Shown in pieces: positions 22,468-34,854 of a stretch of DNA of 64,000 nucleotides. A program made the position numbers and the translations under genes. This stretch comes from Artocarpus heterophyllus (Eukaryota; Streptophyta; Magnoliopsida; Rosales; Moraceae): the NCBI GenBank assembly GCA_025403435.1, contig CM046338.1:24016392-24080391 (forward strand). Direction: 5' to 3'. Position 1 is the stretch's first letter, and every line of letters starts with the position of its first letter. The notes below the pieces were generated by a model, which worked only from the letters and a program-made list of their open reading frames with translations, did not search any database and had not been told where the DNA came from.

Positions 22468-23640
22468 TGATAAGAACCTCGCCAATATACTGACGAAACC
22501 CGTTATCAATAAGAAGGAACCAAGACCGTTTCTACTCAGATTTGGATGGAAGTCACCGCGACTGATGTGTCCCACATCGGTTAGAGAGGGTGGTCTTGGG
22601 TGTTATATATAAGGGTTCACAATCCTCCCCTCATGAGCTAGCTTTTGGGGTGGAGTTAGGTGGGTTCATATCATATGGTATCAGAGCCAAACCTCTGCTG
22701 GTCGGTGGGCGCATGTACAAAGGTTCCCTGCCGCTCGTGTGGGTTAACGACAGAGTTGGCACGAGAACGTCGCTCGTGTGGGTTAACAACGGAGTTGGCA
22801 CGAGGACGTGCAGTCTAAAGGGGTCGGGAATGATGTGTCCCACATCGGTTAGAGAGGGTGGTCTTAGGTGTTATATATATGGGTTCACAATCCTCCCCTC
22901 ATGAGCTAGCTTTTGGGGTGGAGTTAGGTGGGTTCATATCAGCGACCCATTGCTTATATCGAAGCAAGAACCTTGGTATATCGAAGACGCCACAATCAAG
23001 GATGGAAGCTTGATTGATAAGTCAGGTTTGAACGCCCAGATTGATCCGATGAGTTCGTGTAGTTCGTGAAAGAACCAAAGAAAGAATTTTCTCTCTCAGA
23101 AAAATAAACATTCATTGATTCTCCATTAACCTTGGGAACGCCTATTTATAGGCCAAAATTACAAAGTGTTGCCCAAAAGAAAAGTTGACAAATTCAAACA
23201 TAATTACTAAGCCTAAAATAAAAACCAAAAGAAAGGAAAGTCTTAATGGCTGATTTTCAGCCATTTACGCGCCCAACAATAAAAGGAAAGTGCAATTAAT
23301 CCTCGTCAACAATTTGCATAAATGATTAGCCGCGTGTGTGCCAAAATGGGAAGGTTTCCGAAAGTCTTCCATTGACTTGATCTTGCAAAATTTGAGCTGA
23401 TTTCAATCAGGCTTGACTCATCCGGATTCTTCTACAACTTGGATCAAATTGACGCACCGTTGTGGTTGACGTGGGCCTGGGTCAATGGGCTTTCACAAAT
23501 TTTCTTGATTCTAGATTTCGTGAATCAGCCCATTTAGTGCTTCCTTGAATTTCTTAGCTCGGGCTCTTGTGACTGGTCCAACAGGAATTTGTATTGGGTC
23601 AACCACCTTTCATGCATTTGAGCTCCCTAAGTCTCCATCA
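22468..23640 (-). repeat. 5' LTR of CRM-B2, split by a TRIM
   Basis: LTR-B with the TRIM inserted at 22563 (target GCGAC). Ends TCTCCATCA, next to TSD CAAAC. Confidence 0.92.
22563..22941 (+). mobile_element. TRIM (terminal-repeat retrotransposon in miniature)
   Basis: 379 bp with two 111-bp LTRs (22563-22673, 22831-22941) that differ at two positions, TSD GCGAC (22558-22562, 22942-22946), a tRNA-iMet primer site TGGTATCAGAGCC (22676-22688) and polypurine tract AAAGGGGTCGGGAA (22817-22830). Its ends, TGATG...ATATCA, match the CRM LTR ends. It has no coding capacity and must use proteins from another element. The interior holds two ~38-bp tandem units (CGCTCGTGTGGGTTAAC...GGCACGAG..CGT, about 22731-22808). 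LTRs contain TTATATATA and begin with GATGTG-tcc-CACATC, able to fold. Confidence 0.95.
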
Positions 23641-23645
23641 CAAAC

Positions 23646-24010
23646 ACACCTCAAATCATTATGAAACATTAATATAATGCAATTAATGTCATGAAATCAT
23701 GCAATGCATTAGCCAACAAGTATGTGAGAATATCGGCATCACAACTCTCCCATCCTTATGAAACTTTGTCCTCGAAATTTACATACCCAACATGTGTGGA
23801 TACTTTGATCTCACATCATCATGCAATTACCATGTAGCTTCTTCAACGAAATGGCTCTTCCATAACACTTTAAGTAATGGAATATTTTTGTTTCTAAGTA
23901 CTTTCTTTGTCATATCCAAAAATTTGAACTAGTTGTTCTTCATGAGTCAAATCTTCTTCTAACTCAACATCTTCTTGTTTTAGCATCTGTCAAATATTGG
24001 AAATTGTTCA
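23646..24010 (-). pseudogene. Chromodomain end of a Tekay-like pol plus LTR start
   Basis: Minus strand reads QEDVELEEDLTHEEQLVQIF, then after a frameshift KKVLRNKNIPLLKVLWKSHF, VEEATW, and RSKYPHML: a chromodomain of the classical Tekay/Del type (compare VLRNK.IPLVKVLWRNH.VEEATWE). A stop replaces W or E after EEATW. GGGAGAGTTGTGATGCC near 23740 then looks like the polypurine tract and start of the 3' LTR, which continues leftward through the B2 insertion. Confidence 0.7.
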
Positions 24011-25033
24011 TATCTAAAAGTGTAAGTATGATATAACCTTAAGTGTAAGGTTGTCCAAGCAATAAAACTCGATGAATCTAAGGTTGATCCCACAGGAAAA
24101 AGGTATTGCAAATGTCCAATATATCAGGTATATTATTTTTAGTTGAAAAATTAGAGGATTAAAGTTAATTTTATTTACAATTTATTCACAATATCTACAC
24201 ATTTTTTACTTTTTCCATTTTTAGATTTTTTTTTGTGATTTTTGGAATTTCAACAATAAGAAATATGACTTAAATTTGAATGGTAAATGAAACTTTAATA
24301 GGTGTAGTTAACTGATATGTTATAAATTATTGTTGATATGTTAACTAAATGGTTCTAAATTTTTAGCTTTATATCTTTGTTATGTTTTAAGATAAAATTT
24401 GTTGATTGTCAAGTACTTGGTGGTTACAAATGTATACTTGATATGCTCTATGTAATTCATGAGATAATAAATCTCATTTTTAACTGTTTTTTCATGATTT
24501 ATTATTTTCCTAGCTTATATTTTTATGTTAGGCATATTAAAAATTTCAGAAGCATAACATACATATTTAATCTTATAAAAATGTTTGAATGAAACATGTT
24601 TGCTATTTAGCATGCCTAGTGTTCATATTAACACTAAATTTGAACGTGTGTTTTGAATTATTCCGAATTTATTTGACTCTGAATTTTGAATATGTTGTGA
24701 TTTTATATGCATATTATGTGTATTAATTTTTTATATAATATTTTATGACATAAATAATTTAATACATAATTTTTAATTAGGACTGCTCACTGCTTGGGCT
24801 TTGCTGGTAGATTTTGTAGTATTGATTGTATGATATATTTTAATTCTCAAATGAAATTTTTATAGCTAAAGAAAAATTTGATCATTTTATATATGTGTTA
24901 ACTTTATTCCTACAAATTTTCATGCTTTAATTGAATGTGAATCGAAAGATATAAGGTGATGAATCCTTAAAGGTCAGTAGGTTTTTAATGACTAGTAGAT
25001 TTACTTGAATGTCTTAAAAAATTAGAAAAAGGT
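24011..25033. other. AT-rich old repeat, no gene
   Basis: About 1 kb with no believable ORF on either strand and no RNA gene. A stretch near 24020-24120 (AAGTGTAAGGTTGTCC...GATCCCACAGG) resembles non-coding parts of old plant retroelements, but I cannot assign it. Confidence 0.4.
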
Positions 25034-25871
25034 TGATGAGGACATCAAGGTTGCAAGGAATTTTCATGATCTGGTTCAAGTTCTAGTTGGCCTAGTGACG
25101 AGGGCTCGAGCTAAAAGATTCAAAGAAGAGCTGAATAACTTGGTCTAGAGAGTTCTACAATAAGAAGAGAATGTGTTTGCTACCAAGTGTGAACAAAGGC
25201 TAGTTTTACTCATTAAAGTAGAGCTGGAAGGGAGCCAATCAGCCGTACATGCAAATTGAGTCCTTGCATGGCCAACTTGCATGTTCATTCCGTACACGTA
25301 TACATGTAGGAGTGGTGTGTCCAGCAAAGAATCAAGTCGAGATTCAAGATTTGAATTATTTGTTCAAGATTTGAATTCTTTGTAATCTTATTTTAGTTTA
25401 AGTTTCAGTTTTAGAGTTTGAAATTTAGATTTTTGTTTAGACTTTAGTATAGGCGTGAATAGGAGGAAGGATTCTTGGGTTAAATAATTCCATCATAGGG
25501 CTTTATTTAGGCGTTTCTTTCATTAAGGGTAGATTAAGAATTTTACATTTAAAAATAAACCCTATGTGAATTTCGGCCATATAAGGCCAACTTTCAGATT
25601 ATTCAATTCAGTTTTTTGATGTTTATTCATATTGAAAGTTATTCTTCTTGAGTTCTTCAAGAAACTTTTTCAAACTTATCAAGGATTCCTAGTGGCATTC
25701 AATTGACTTATCAAACGAACTTTCCATACTCGTTTGTGGTGTCTCCATCATACTAAGGTTCTTGCTTTACCAAGTAATGGGTCGCGGTTCCACTCAACTT
25801 GAGAGGTCTTGGGGTTTGAAATTCCAGATTTGATATCAAGTTTCGTCACGTGGTTGGCATGGCTCATATAA
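25034..25871 (+). mobile_element. Solo LTR of CRM-C
   Basis: About 838 bp, TGATGAGGACATCAAGG... to GGCTCATATAA (degraded GTATCA), with flanking AAAGGT (25028-25033 and 25872-25877; 5-6 bp). Encodes RARAKRFKEELNNLV then a stop. The hairpin at 25712-25736 has arms CAAACGA and TCGTTTG, a paired double change relative to C1 (CAAACGG and CCGTTTG). Confidence 0.87.
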
Positions 25872-25877
25872 AAAGGT

Positions 25878-27141
25878 ATTTTATATTAATATTTTCAAGA
25901 GAATAAAATTTGAATGGTATTTATATATGTTAGCTATGTTATGGATTAAGTTTTAGACTTTATTCATACTTCTAAGTTGAGATTAATTTCTCTAAATTAT
26001 TAAAGTTCAAGTTTCGTCTTTTTGTTTCTTGATTCTAAGTGCATGTTTGTGACTCAAAGATGCTTTGTTTCATTAAGAATGATGTATGTTGATGTAATTT
26101 GGTATTAAATAATATTATAAACATGAATATTAATTTCATGTTTTATTTGAATGATCAACACGAACACTCCAAAAGATGAGTACAATAAGAACCACAGCAA
26201 CATCACCTGATTTAAGGTTTAGTAAGCAAGTAAGTCAAGTAAATACATTCTCACCTACAATATGACAAAAGTTTACGAAAAAGTTTTTAGAGTATGTTAT
26301 GATAATTTTTAAGTTTGTTTTGACATATATTGTCATCTCATGAAAACTCTTGTTGCAACAAAAAGATTTAACAGATGTTTCAATGATGAGGTATGTTAAA
26401 AGTATATCTATACATATATATCACTTAATTAAGCATTGCACAACCTATGTTTATTTTTATGATGTCCCACAAGGTTTGGACTTGTCATGTTTGGTTTGAG
26501 ACTAGCTACCACACTGCTCTAATGATGGCACACCTATAATGTTAATGGTGCAATGCCTGAGCCCCTAAAGATAAAATGAATAATGTTTTAATATGAAAGT
26601 TTAAATGAAAAGATATATTCTATATAAACCTATGCCTTATGCACTACTATGATTATGATTACGATGTTACGTAATGATTTTTTATAAAAGTTCATCTTTT
26701 ATGTTGTGAGATAAGAAAGTGTACTTACTGAGCTTATGCTTACTTAGTTTATATCATGTTGTAGGTAAGGATAAGATGCAGGTTAACTAGGAAAAAGGAC
26801 AAGGACGGGCGTGTGTACAAGGAGTGTTGGATTGGAAACGGAATAATGTTATGATAGGAATTCAAACTCAAACAAAATTTAATATATTATGTTCCAATTT
26901 TTATTTGTTTGAGACTTAGTTCTATTTGTGATATGTTCTTTTGAACTTATATTTTATTGAATACAAAATTGTGTTTGTAAATTTTGGTTTCTTAGTTTTA
27001 CTTTATCGAAAAAAAATATTTGCATGTATTTCCTAGGATATTTCGTTGAGTGTTTTGATTGTTTCAACTTCTTATTGGTAATTATTAAGTTTAACGTAAA
27101 AAGCAATGTCCCTGCGGTGGGCCATAAGGGGGTGTTACAAT
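25878..27141 (+). mobile_element. Tekay-like LTR fragment
   Basis: Contains GTACTTACTGAGCTTATGC, then TTGTAGGTAAGGATAAGATG, and ends GGGGGTGTTACA, which together resemble the 3' half of Tekay/Del-type LTRs. The ATGTCCCACAAGGTTTGGAC segment (about 26460) parallels a segment of the LTR at 1559-3179. No ORF of interest; the 5' end was not found. Confidence 0.45.
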
Positions 27142-27587
27142 AATAATAACCTAATGGATTACCAAACATACTAAAAAATGACTTAAAATATTTTTACATT
27201 TTTAAATTTAAATTTTTTATTTTTTAGAAAAATTTTTAAAACTCAAAAAAATTCATTTAAATCATTTCACTGAAGTGCGTATCTGAAGGTCGTTGATAGA
27301 AAGTACCAACTAATCAAACTTAATTATATCCTCTATAATCCTAGCCATTTCAGATGAATTTTTGAAATTATTTTTCTAAATTTAGGAAAAACAAAGAAAG
27401 CACCAAAGCAAAGTTTCAGAAACATAAATACACAATACAAACATTAATCTATAATTATGATTTCATCCTCAGAATTGGAATCATTGAGGTTGATGACTAT
27501 GGGGACGGTTGCCCTAAAGCTTCCCAGAAGACAGCATTTCCAAAAAGTTAAGCTGCCAGATACTTTAAAAAACTTTTTCTAAAATTT
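27142..27587. other. AT-rich spacer, no gene
   Basis: No supported coding region, repeat boundary or RNA gene seen on either strand. Confidence 0.4.
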
Positions 27588-29140
27588 TGTTTCATCCATG
27601 GGTTCGTACATGAGTTCATCTATAGCATCGTCCACAACTTCATCCTCTGATTCTTCTTCAAAAACTTCATTTTCAAATTCAAGTTTGAAAATTGAATTTT
27701 CAGCTTCAAGAGTTTCATCAATTAAAACATTCACAAGATGGTTTTCAACTTTTGGTAGGACATTCAACTCAAAGGAATTGGTCAAGTCAGCTAAAAGATC
27801 AACAAACGTTCCTTAAGTACTGCCCTCAACAATGTTCACTTTACACTTTCTAGAAGGAGATTTCGCCATGTTAAAAACATTGAATTTCAGAGTCATATCT
27901 CTAAAAGACAATTTTAGTGTTCCATTTATACAATTAATCAAAGCATTAAAAGTTGCAAGAAATAGATGATCTAAAATTACAGGAATTTGAACATTTGAAT
28001 TGGGAACAGGTTGTGCATCCAAAATAATAACTTCTACTAGACAGTAAAATTTATCAATTTGAACTAACACATCCTCAACAACACCTCTTGGAATTTTCAT
28101 AGAACGATCAACTAGATAATGTGTGATAGATATTGGCTTAAGTTCATTAAAACGTAACTGTTGGTAAATAAAATAAGGAAAAAGGTTGACACTAGCACCA
28201 AGATCTAACAATCCATGTTGAATTTGAGTGTTTCCTATAATACAAGAAATTGTGGGATAACTTGGGTTTTTAAACTTAGGTGTTAGTCATATTGAATGAT
28301 AGAACTAACATTCTTTGCTAAAAATGCAGTCTTAGTCACATTATGCTTCCTTTTAATTGTGCACAGGTCTTTCAAAAATTTAGCATAAGATGGGACTTGT
28401 TTGATTCAATCTAAAAATGGAATGTTAACTATGACTTGTTTGAAAAGTTAAAAAATTACAACATTTTTATTAGACTTCTATTTTGAAAGCAAAGCTTGAA
28501 GAAATGGAACCTTTAGAGTAAAGTTTTCTTTTGAAACATGCTTTTCTTTTTTAGAATTTTCTTCATCACTATTAATTTTATCATCACTTTTCAAAGTTGA
28601 ATTAACCTTTTGATCTTTTGACATATTGGTTTTATAAACAACTTTTACACTTCGAAGAGTTGTAACAAAAATAATAGTTTCTTATTGTGATGATGAACTA
28701 GAAGAGGAAAGTTCATTAATAGATGAGTAATATATAGGTTGAGCAAGAAACTTGTCTTTTCCTTGAATGCGAAGTGAAGAAGTAAGCTTAGAAATGGACT
28801 CTTTATTTTTGGGAATGTCTTGAGATATGTGAGTGTTGTAAACTTTATGTTTTTGAATGAATGCTTTCTAGGCTTGCATGAATAATTGCAAAGTGTCTTC
28901 AAGAATTTTGACTCGAGAATGAAGATTTTCAAAAGGTGGAAAATTTTGTGGAGGCCTTTGAAAATTTTGTGAGTTTGATGGAAATTGTGGATTTTAAGAT
29001 TGCTATGGAAATGGAGGACAACTTTGAGAATTTTGAGATGGAAGTGGCAGTGGTGGTTGAAATTGCTATTGTGGTTGATTATTTCTTCAACTAAAATTGG
29101 GATGATTTCTCCATTGTGAATTATATGTGCCAAAATGTGG
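27588..29140 (-). pseudogene. gag-protease fragment of an Athila-like Ty3/gypsy element
   Basis: On the minus strand from 29140 downward: proline/glutamine-rich gag tail, then (across frames) VNIPFLD, KQVPSYAKFLKDLCTIKRKHN, FLAKNVSSIIQ, then protease MLDLGASVNLFPYFIYQQL (active site D-L-G), RSMKIPRGVVEDVLVQIDKF, PVILDHLFLATFNALINCIN. The last open piece (27579-27785) is acidic (EEESEDEVVDD). This order is typical of Athila/OTA-clade gag-pol, unlike the CRM copies. Several stops; RT and integrase absent. Confidence 0.75.
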
Positions 29141-29150
29141 AGATGGAAAT

Positions 29151-29499
29151 TGATAAGATCCCACCTAACTCCACCCCAAAAGCTAGCTCATAAGGGGAGG
29201 ATTGTGAACCTATATATATAACACCCAAGACCTCTCTTGCTAACCGATGTAGGACACATCATTCTTGACCCCTTTAGACTGCATGTCCTCGTGCAGGGAA
29301 CCTTTTTACATGCGCCCACCGACCAGTCAAGAGTAGGCTCTGATACCATATGATAAGAACCTCACCAATATACTGACGAAACTCGTTATCAATAAAAAAG
29401 CACCAAGACCGTTTCTACTCAGATTTGGATGTAAGTCACCACGACCTGTCGCTTATATCGGAGCAAGAATCTTGGTATATCGTAGACACCACAATCAAG
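29151..29499 (-). mobile_element. TRIM / LTR-B hybrid element 1 (truncated)
   Basis: On the minus strand: LTR-B (29499-29351, cut by CRM-A3), spacer TA, primer site TGGTATCAGAGCC, a short TRIM interior (29350-29262), then a 111-bp TRIM LTR (29261-29151). In an ordinary TRIM the primer site follows a TRIM LTR; here it follows LTR-B. The interior is 89 bp, shorter than in hybrid 2 and lacking its tandem units. The right TSD cannot be checked because A3 removed the rest of the LTR-B. Confidence 0.85.
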
Positions 29500-30017
29500 T
29501 GATACAAACCCCGCCAAGAACTTACTCGACCCTAACCAAAATTGGTTTCCAAGATCAAAATTCCTAACCAGTTTTGAAGGAAACCGCGACCCGATGCCTA
29601 ACAAGAAGCACGAACTTTGGTATGTGAGGACGCCACAATCAGCTATGGATGGACTGATTGATAAGTCTATGAACGCCACAAAATTTTTCGATAAGTTCAA
29701 ATAGTTCGTTTAGGAACCAAAGAGAATTAAACCTCAAATTGTATGTTAAAACTTATTCCCCATTGAATGAAGTTCGTTACAATATATAGGGGTTCCCCTG
29801 TGCGAATTTTCAGCTCCTAATTGCCCGTGGAATTTCGGGCAAATCAATTACCAAACGTCAAATCTAAAGCAAATAAGGAAAGTTCCCTTAATGGCTTAAA
29901 AGCCTTACAATAATAGAAATAAAACAAACGCAAAAAGGAAACTAGACATTAAAAGGTAAATAGTTGATTCTTCTCGCCACGTGTCGCCTCAAAACGAGAA
30001 AGTAACTAAAATGGAAA

Positions 30018-33000
30018 TTACTTGATCCCTTCTAGAGCTTGAATCACGCATTTATTGGTCTGGATATCACATGCAATTCCCTCAATGGGCCTCCATGCAA
30101 TACCTTGAGCCCAAGTTACTTGAATCAGCCTAATAAGCGTTTCTTTGAACTTCATCGCACGAGCTCTCGTAACCGGACCAATGGGAACTTGAATTGGATC
30201 TGAATATGTCTCCCACGTGCTCTTGCTTGTGCTAACGTTGTCCTCATCATTCCCCTCCTCTTGAGAGGGATTTGTCCTCAAATCGTCGCCTGCATCAAAA
30301 GGACTTAGATCAGAAACATTAAAGGAGGCACTTACACCATACTCACCTGGCAAGTCTAGCTTGTATGAATTATCATTGATCCTTTCAAGAATTTGAAAAG
30401 GACCGTCCCCTCTAGGCAACAGCTTGGATTTCCTTTGTTCCAGAAACCGTTCCTTGCGTAAGTGCAACCACACCCAATCGCCGGGCTCGAAGACGAGCTT
30501 GTGACGCCCTTTGTTGGCTTGTTCAGCATATTGTTTAGTTCTTCGCTAGATGTTGAGTCTTGCCTTCTTGTGTATCTGCTTAACAAGGTCAGCTTTTCTT
30601 TTTCCATCTAAATTCACATGCTCAAACAAAGGTAATGGTATTAAATCCAAAGTAGTTAAAGGATTAAAACCATAAACAATTTCAAACAGTGAAAATTGTG
30701 TAGCAGAATTAACAGATCGATTATAAGTAAACTCAACATGTGGTAAACACTCCTCCCATGTTTTGATGTTCTTTTTAATGATAGCCCACAACAAAGTAGA
30801 CAAGGTTCTATTCACAACTTCTATTTGACCATCGGTTTGAGGGTGACAAGTAGTCGAAAACAATAGCTTAGTCCCTAAGTTAGCCCACAAAGTCTTCCAA
30901 AAGTAGCTTAAGAACTTGGTGTCCCTATCAGAAACAATTGTCCAAGGCATACCATGAAGTCTCACAATTTCCCTAAAGAACAAATCAACAACATTGGAAG
31001 CATCATCTGTCTTGTGGCATGGAATAAAACGGATCATCTTGGAAAACCTATCCACGACCACAAATATTGAGTCTCTTCCCCGTTTAGACCTAGGCAAACC
31101 TAACACAAAATCCATCGAAATATCAATCCAGGGTTCACTAGGTATTGGTAAAGGGGTGTACAAACCATGGGGCTGCACTCTTGATTTAGCCTGCCTACAA
31201 GTTACACATCTACCACAAAGCCTCTCAACATCTCGTTTCTTATGTGGCCAATAGAAGTGTTCCTGCAACATAGCCAAAGTCTTCATTACTCCAAAATGTC
31301 CCATCAATCCTCCCCCATAGGATTCTCTCACTAGCAAATCTCTTAATGAACAATTAGGCACACATAATTTATTCTCCCGAAACAAGTATCCCTCATGCAT
31401 AGAGTGCTTACCACTAGCAAATCTCTCACAAGCTTGATACTCAATACTAAAGTCACGGTCATCAGCATATAACTCTGTAATGTGTTCAAAACCCAGTAGT
31501 TTAGCATTAAGAGTTGAGATTAAGACATACCTGCGAGAAAGTGCATCGGCAATGACGTTTTCCTTACCTTGCTTGTAGCGAATGACATACGGAAACATCT
31601 CTATGAATTCCACCCAACGAGCATGCCTCTTGTTCAGCTTGTGTTGGCCCTTCAAGTGTTTTAGGGACTCATGATCGGTGTGAATCATAAACGCCTTAGG
31701 CCATAGGTAGCACTGCCACATCTCTAATGCCCGAACCAATGCATACATCTATTTATCAGAAGTTGGGTAATTAAGAGTTGCCCCATTCAGCTTCTCACTG
31801 AAATATGCTACTAGTCTCCCTTCCTGCATTAAAACAGCGCCAATTCCAACACCGGAAGCATCACATTCAATCTCAAAAGTTTTGGAAAAATTAGGTAAAG
31901 ATAACAATGGAGCATTAGTCAACTTCTCCTTGATTAACTGAAATGCCTTTTCTTGCTCTTCTCCCCATCTAAACCCAACGTTCTTCTTGATCATTTCAGT
32001 CAGTGGTGCGGCTATAGTACTGAAATCTTTCACAAACCGCCGGTAGAAACTAGCAAGTCCATGAAAACTCTGTACGTTTCCCACACTAGTTGGACTCGGC
32101 CACTCCTAGACGGCTCGCACCTTTTCTTCATCAACCTGTATACCTTTAGCACTAACAACAAAACCAAGAAACACAAGCTTATCTGTGCAAAAGGTACACT
32201 TCTTGAGGTTAGCATACAACTTGTCCTTTCTAAGCACATCCAAAACAGATTTTAAATGCACTTCATGTTGGTCCATGTCTTTGCTACAAATGTGTATATC
32301 ATCAAAATACACAACAACAAACCTGCCAATAAATGCACGTAATACATGATTCATTAAACGCATAAATGTACTTGGAGCATTAGTTAAACCAAATGGCATT
32401 ACTAACCACTCATACAGTCCATATTTTGTCTTAAAGGCAGTTTTCCATTCATCACCCTCTTTCATGCGTATTTGATGGTATCCACTTTTTAAATCAATTT
32501 TTGAGAACACAGAGGCACCATGCAGTTCATCCAACATATCATCTAAACGAGGAATAGGATGGCGATACTTTACCGTGATATTGTTAATGGTTCTGCAATC
32601 TACCCACATCCTCCATGTCCCATCCTTCTTAGGCACGAGTAAGACTGGAACGGCGCATGGGCTCATACTTTCTCTCATGTACCCCTTTTTCATCAACTCA
32701 CTAACCTGCCTTTGAAGCTCTTTTGTCTCCTCGGGGTTGCTTCTATAAGCTGTTCGGTTTAGAATGGAAGCGCCAGGTACAAAATCAATCTGATGTTCTA
32801 TTCCCCGCATTGGCGGCAAACCATCAGGCACCTCATATGGAAATACATCCTCGAATTCCTGCAACAGAGAAACAACAGAACTAGGCAACGCAGGGTCAAG
32901 TTCGTTAGTGTTTAAAAGCGCCTCTTTGTACAAAAGTACAATCATTGGCTGATTTGAAAATAAGGCCCTTTTAATTTCACTGCCTCTCGCATAGAAGTTT

Positions 33001-33968
33001 GTTTTTCTCTCTGCTTTTCTCTCATTGGCTGATTGTGAATTCTTTTCAGCCCTCTCAATTTTCTCTCCCTTGGTCTCTTTGTTCTCCTTTTTCTCGGCCA
33101 TCTCTTCCTTTTTTTCTCTCACTGGCTGAACTCTCTCTCTGCACTCCCACTCTTGATTTTTCTCTGCTCTTCATTTTTTTATCACTTTCTCTCTGTAAGC
33201 TCACTTGGTCTTCATAGACCTGTTTTGGTGTTAACGGAACAAGAGTGATCGTTTTTTGATTGTGAACAAATGAGTACTTGTTGGTGAAACCATCATGTTT
33301 AACTCGCCGATCAAATTGCCATGGTCTGCCTAAAAACAAGTGCCCGGCTTGCATCGAAACCACATCGCACAAAACTTCATCTTCATATCTTCCAATGCGA
33401 AAAGAAACTAACACTTGCTTATGCACCTTTACCTCACCAGTATCATTTAACCACTGCAATTTATATGGTCAAGGATGCTTAATTGTTGGCAGCCCTAACT
33501 TCTCTACCATGGTTGTGCTAGCAACATTAGTACAACTCCCACCATCAATAATCACACTACATACCTTGTTTTGGACGTGGCACCTAGTGTGGAAGATGTT
33601 TTCCCGTTGCACCTCTTCATCTTCTTCTTTGGCTTGCACACTTAAAGCTCTCCTTGTAACCAACAATTCTCCTTGGACAGCGCACTCCTCATCATCGGCA
33701 TCCTCTAATGAAGGCATAGAATCATTGTCCGAATCCTCCTCGGTTTCAATCTCTCCATTGTCCTGCATCACCGTAGCTCGTTTGTTTGAACATTGGCTTG
33801 CTATGTGACCCCTGCCTTGACATTTAAAACATTTAATATCACGATTCTGAGTAGTGGAAGAATCGGATTTACCTTGATTCCCATGGCTGGCCACCTCTTG
33901 TTTTTGCTCAGTCTTTGGCTTGGTGTTGGGTTGCTTCTCATCCTTCTTCCATTTGTTCATTTTCCAAG
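30018..33968 (-). pseudogene. CRM-A3 pol
   Basis: Collinear CRM-A pol with few breaks: protease [13 protein letters not shown] (33469-33960 frame); CGA to TGA near 33469; 32106-33122 with RT ([28 protein letters not shown]); CAG to TAG before EWPSPT (near 32107); 31749-32084; GAG to TAG before MYALVRALE (31749-31751); 30546-31748 with RNase H end and the full integrase zinc and core ([28 protein letters not shown] appears as IEVVNRT); 30018-30473 with [16 protein letters not shown] and the LTR-encoded C-terminus [16 protein letters not shown]. Confidence 0.9.
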
Positions 33969-33988
33969 CGGATGTACTCAGGTTTTGG

Positions 33989-34854
33989 CTAGGACGTGTT
34001 ACTGCCCCTCCTCATAAGTTGATTCTCAATTTTAATAGCCATGTGCACCATGTCCTCCAACTCCACATAATGTTGTAACTCAACGGCATTGTGAATATCT
34101 CGGTTCAAGCCCGCCAAAAACCTTGCCATTGTAGCCTCCCGATCCTCCTCTATATTTGCCCGAATCATCATAACCTCCATCTCCTTATAGTACTCCTCTA
34201 CACTCCGATTGCCTTGCTTAAGATTTTGTAGTTTGTTGTACAACTCCTGGTAGTAGTAAGTTGGTACAAATCGCTCCCTCATCATGGTCTTCATCTCTTC
34301 CCATGACTCAATAGGTCGCTCTCTATTTCGTCTCCTGTTTATAACAAGTTGATCCCACCAAGTAATAGCATAATCAGAAAATTCAATTACAGCCAGTTTT
34401 ACCTTCTTCGCCTCGGAATAGTAGTGGCAGTTAAAGATGAACTCCATTTTCTTCTCCCATTCTAGGTATGCTTCTGGATTGGATTTGCCTTGAAATGATG
34501 GTATCTTCATTTTTATGCCTCTCAAACTATCATTTTCCTGGTTCCTAACTCCTCTATCCCGTCCAAATCTTCGGTGACTACCCGTTGAATCTTCTCCTTC
34601 ATCAAACTCTTCCCCATCAATCCTGTAGTAGTCATCAACCTCTCCTCTAACCAGAACCCTTTCCTACCTACGCGCATGAGGAACATGTTGTGTCTGTTCC
34701 ACACGTGCGTTTCTATCCGGTCTATCCTCTCATGAAGCTGTCCTAACTCTCCCCTCAACAATCGTCTCATCTCCTCCATCATCGCTTCCATAAGAAGTTT
34801 TGGGTCTACTGCGCCCGAGGTACCCTCAATAGTGTTCTCGCTGTTGTTTGACAT
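33989..34854 (-). pseudogene. CRM-A3 gag
   Basis: ATG at 34854 (MSNNSENTIEGTSG) preceded by a long A-run. N-terminal helix (LLMEAMMEEMRRLLRGELGQ), capsid (IPSFQGKSNPEAYLEWEKKM, SDYAITWWDQLVINR, DMVHMAIKIENQLMRRGS). A frameshift near 34700 separates the helix from the capsid, and another near 33980 precedes the zinc knuckle CFKCQGRGHIASQCSNKR, where the usual P is S. Confidence 0.88.

Larger units (their letters stand above)
15727..23640 (-). mobile_element. CRM-B2, full-length retrotransposon with solo LTR-A and TRIM inserts
   Basis: LTRs at 15727-16504 (778 bp) and 22468-23640 (about 789 bp without the TRIM). Perfect TSD CAAAC at 15722-15726 and 23641-23645. Without inserts it is about 6.7 kb. 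All gag-pol domains are present but broken by frameshifts. Confidence 0.95.

Noticed and set aside
22563..22941. Cassandra-type TRIM carrying a 5S rRNA-like promoter
   Set aside because: No 5S internal promoter motif is seen in the 111-bp LTRs; the TGTCCCACATCGG start is shared by several TRIM families.
23300..23345. Difference of ~27 bp among LTR-B copies as an inserted element
   Set aside because: Present in most LTR-B copies and missing in B1; more likely a deletion in the B1 subtype, with no TSD.
24377..24592. 71-codon plus-strand ORF in AT-rich DNA
   Set aside because: Hydrophobic AT-driven frame without motifs, start context or repeats elsewhere; chance length for this base composition.
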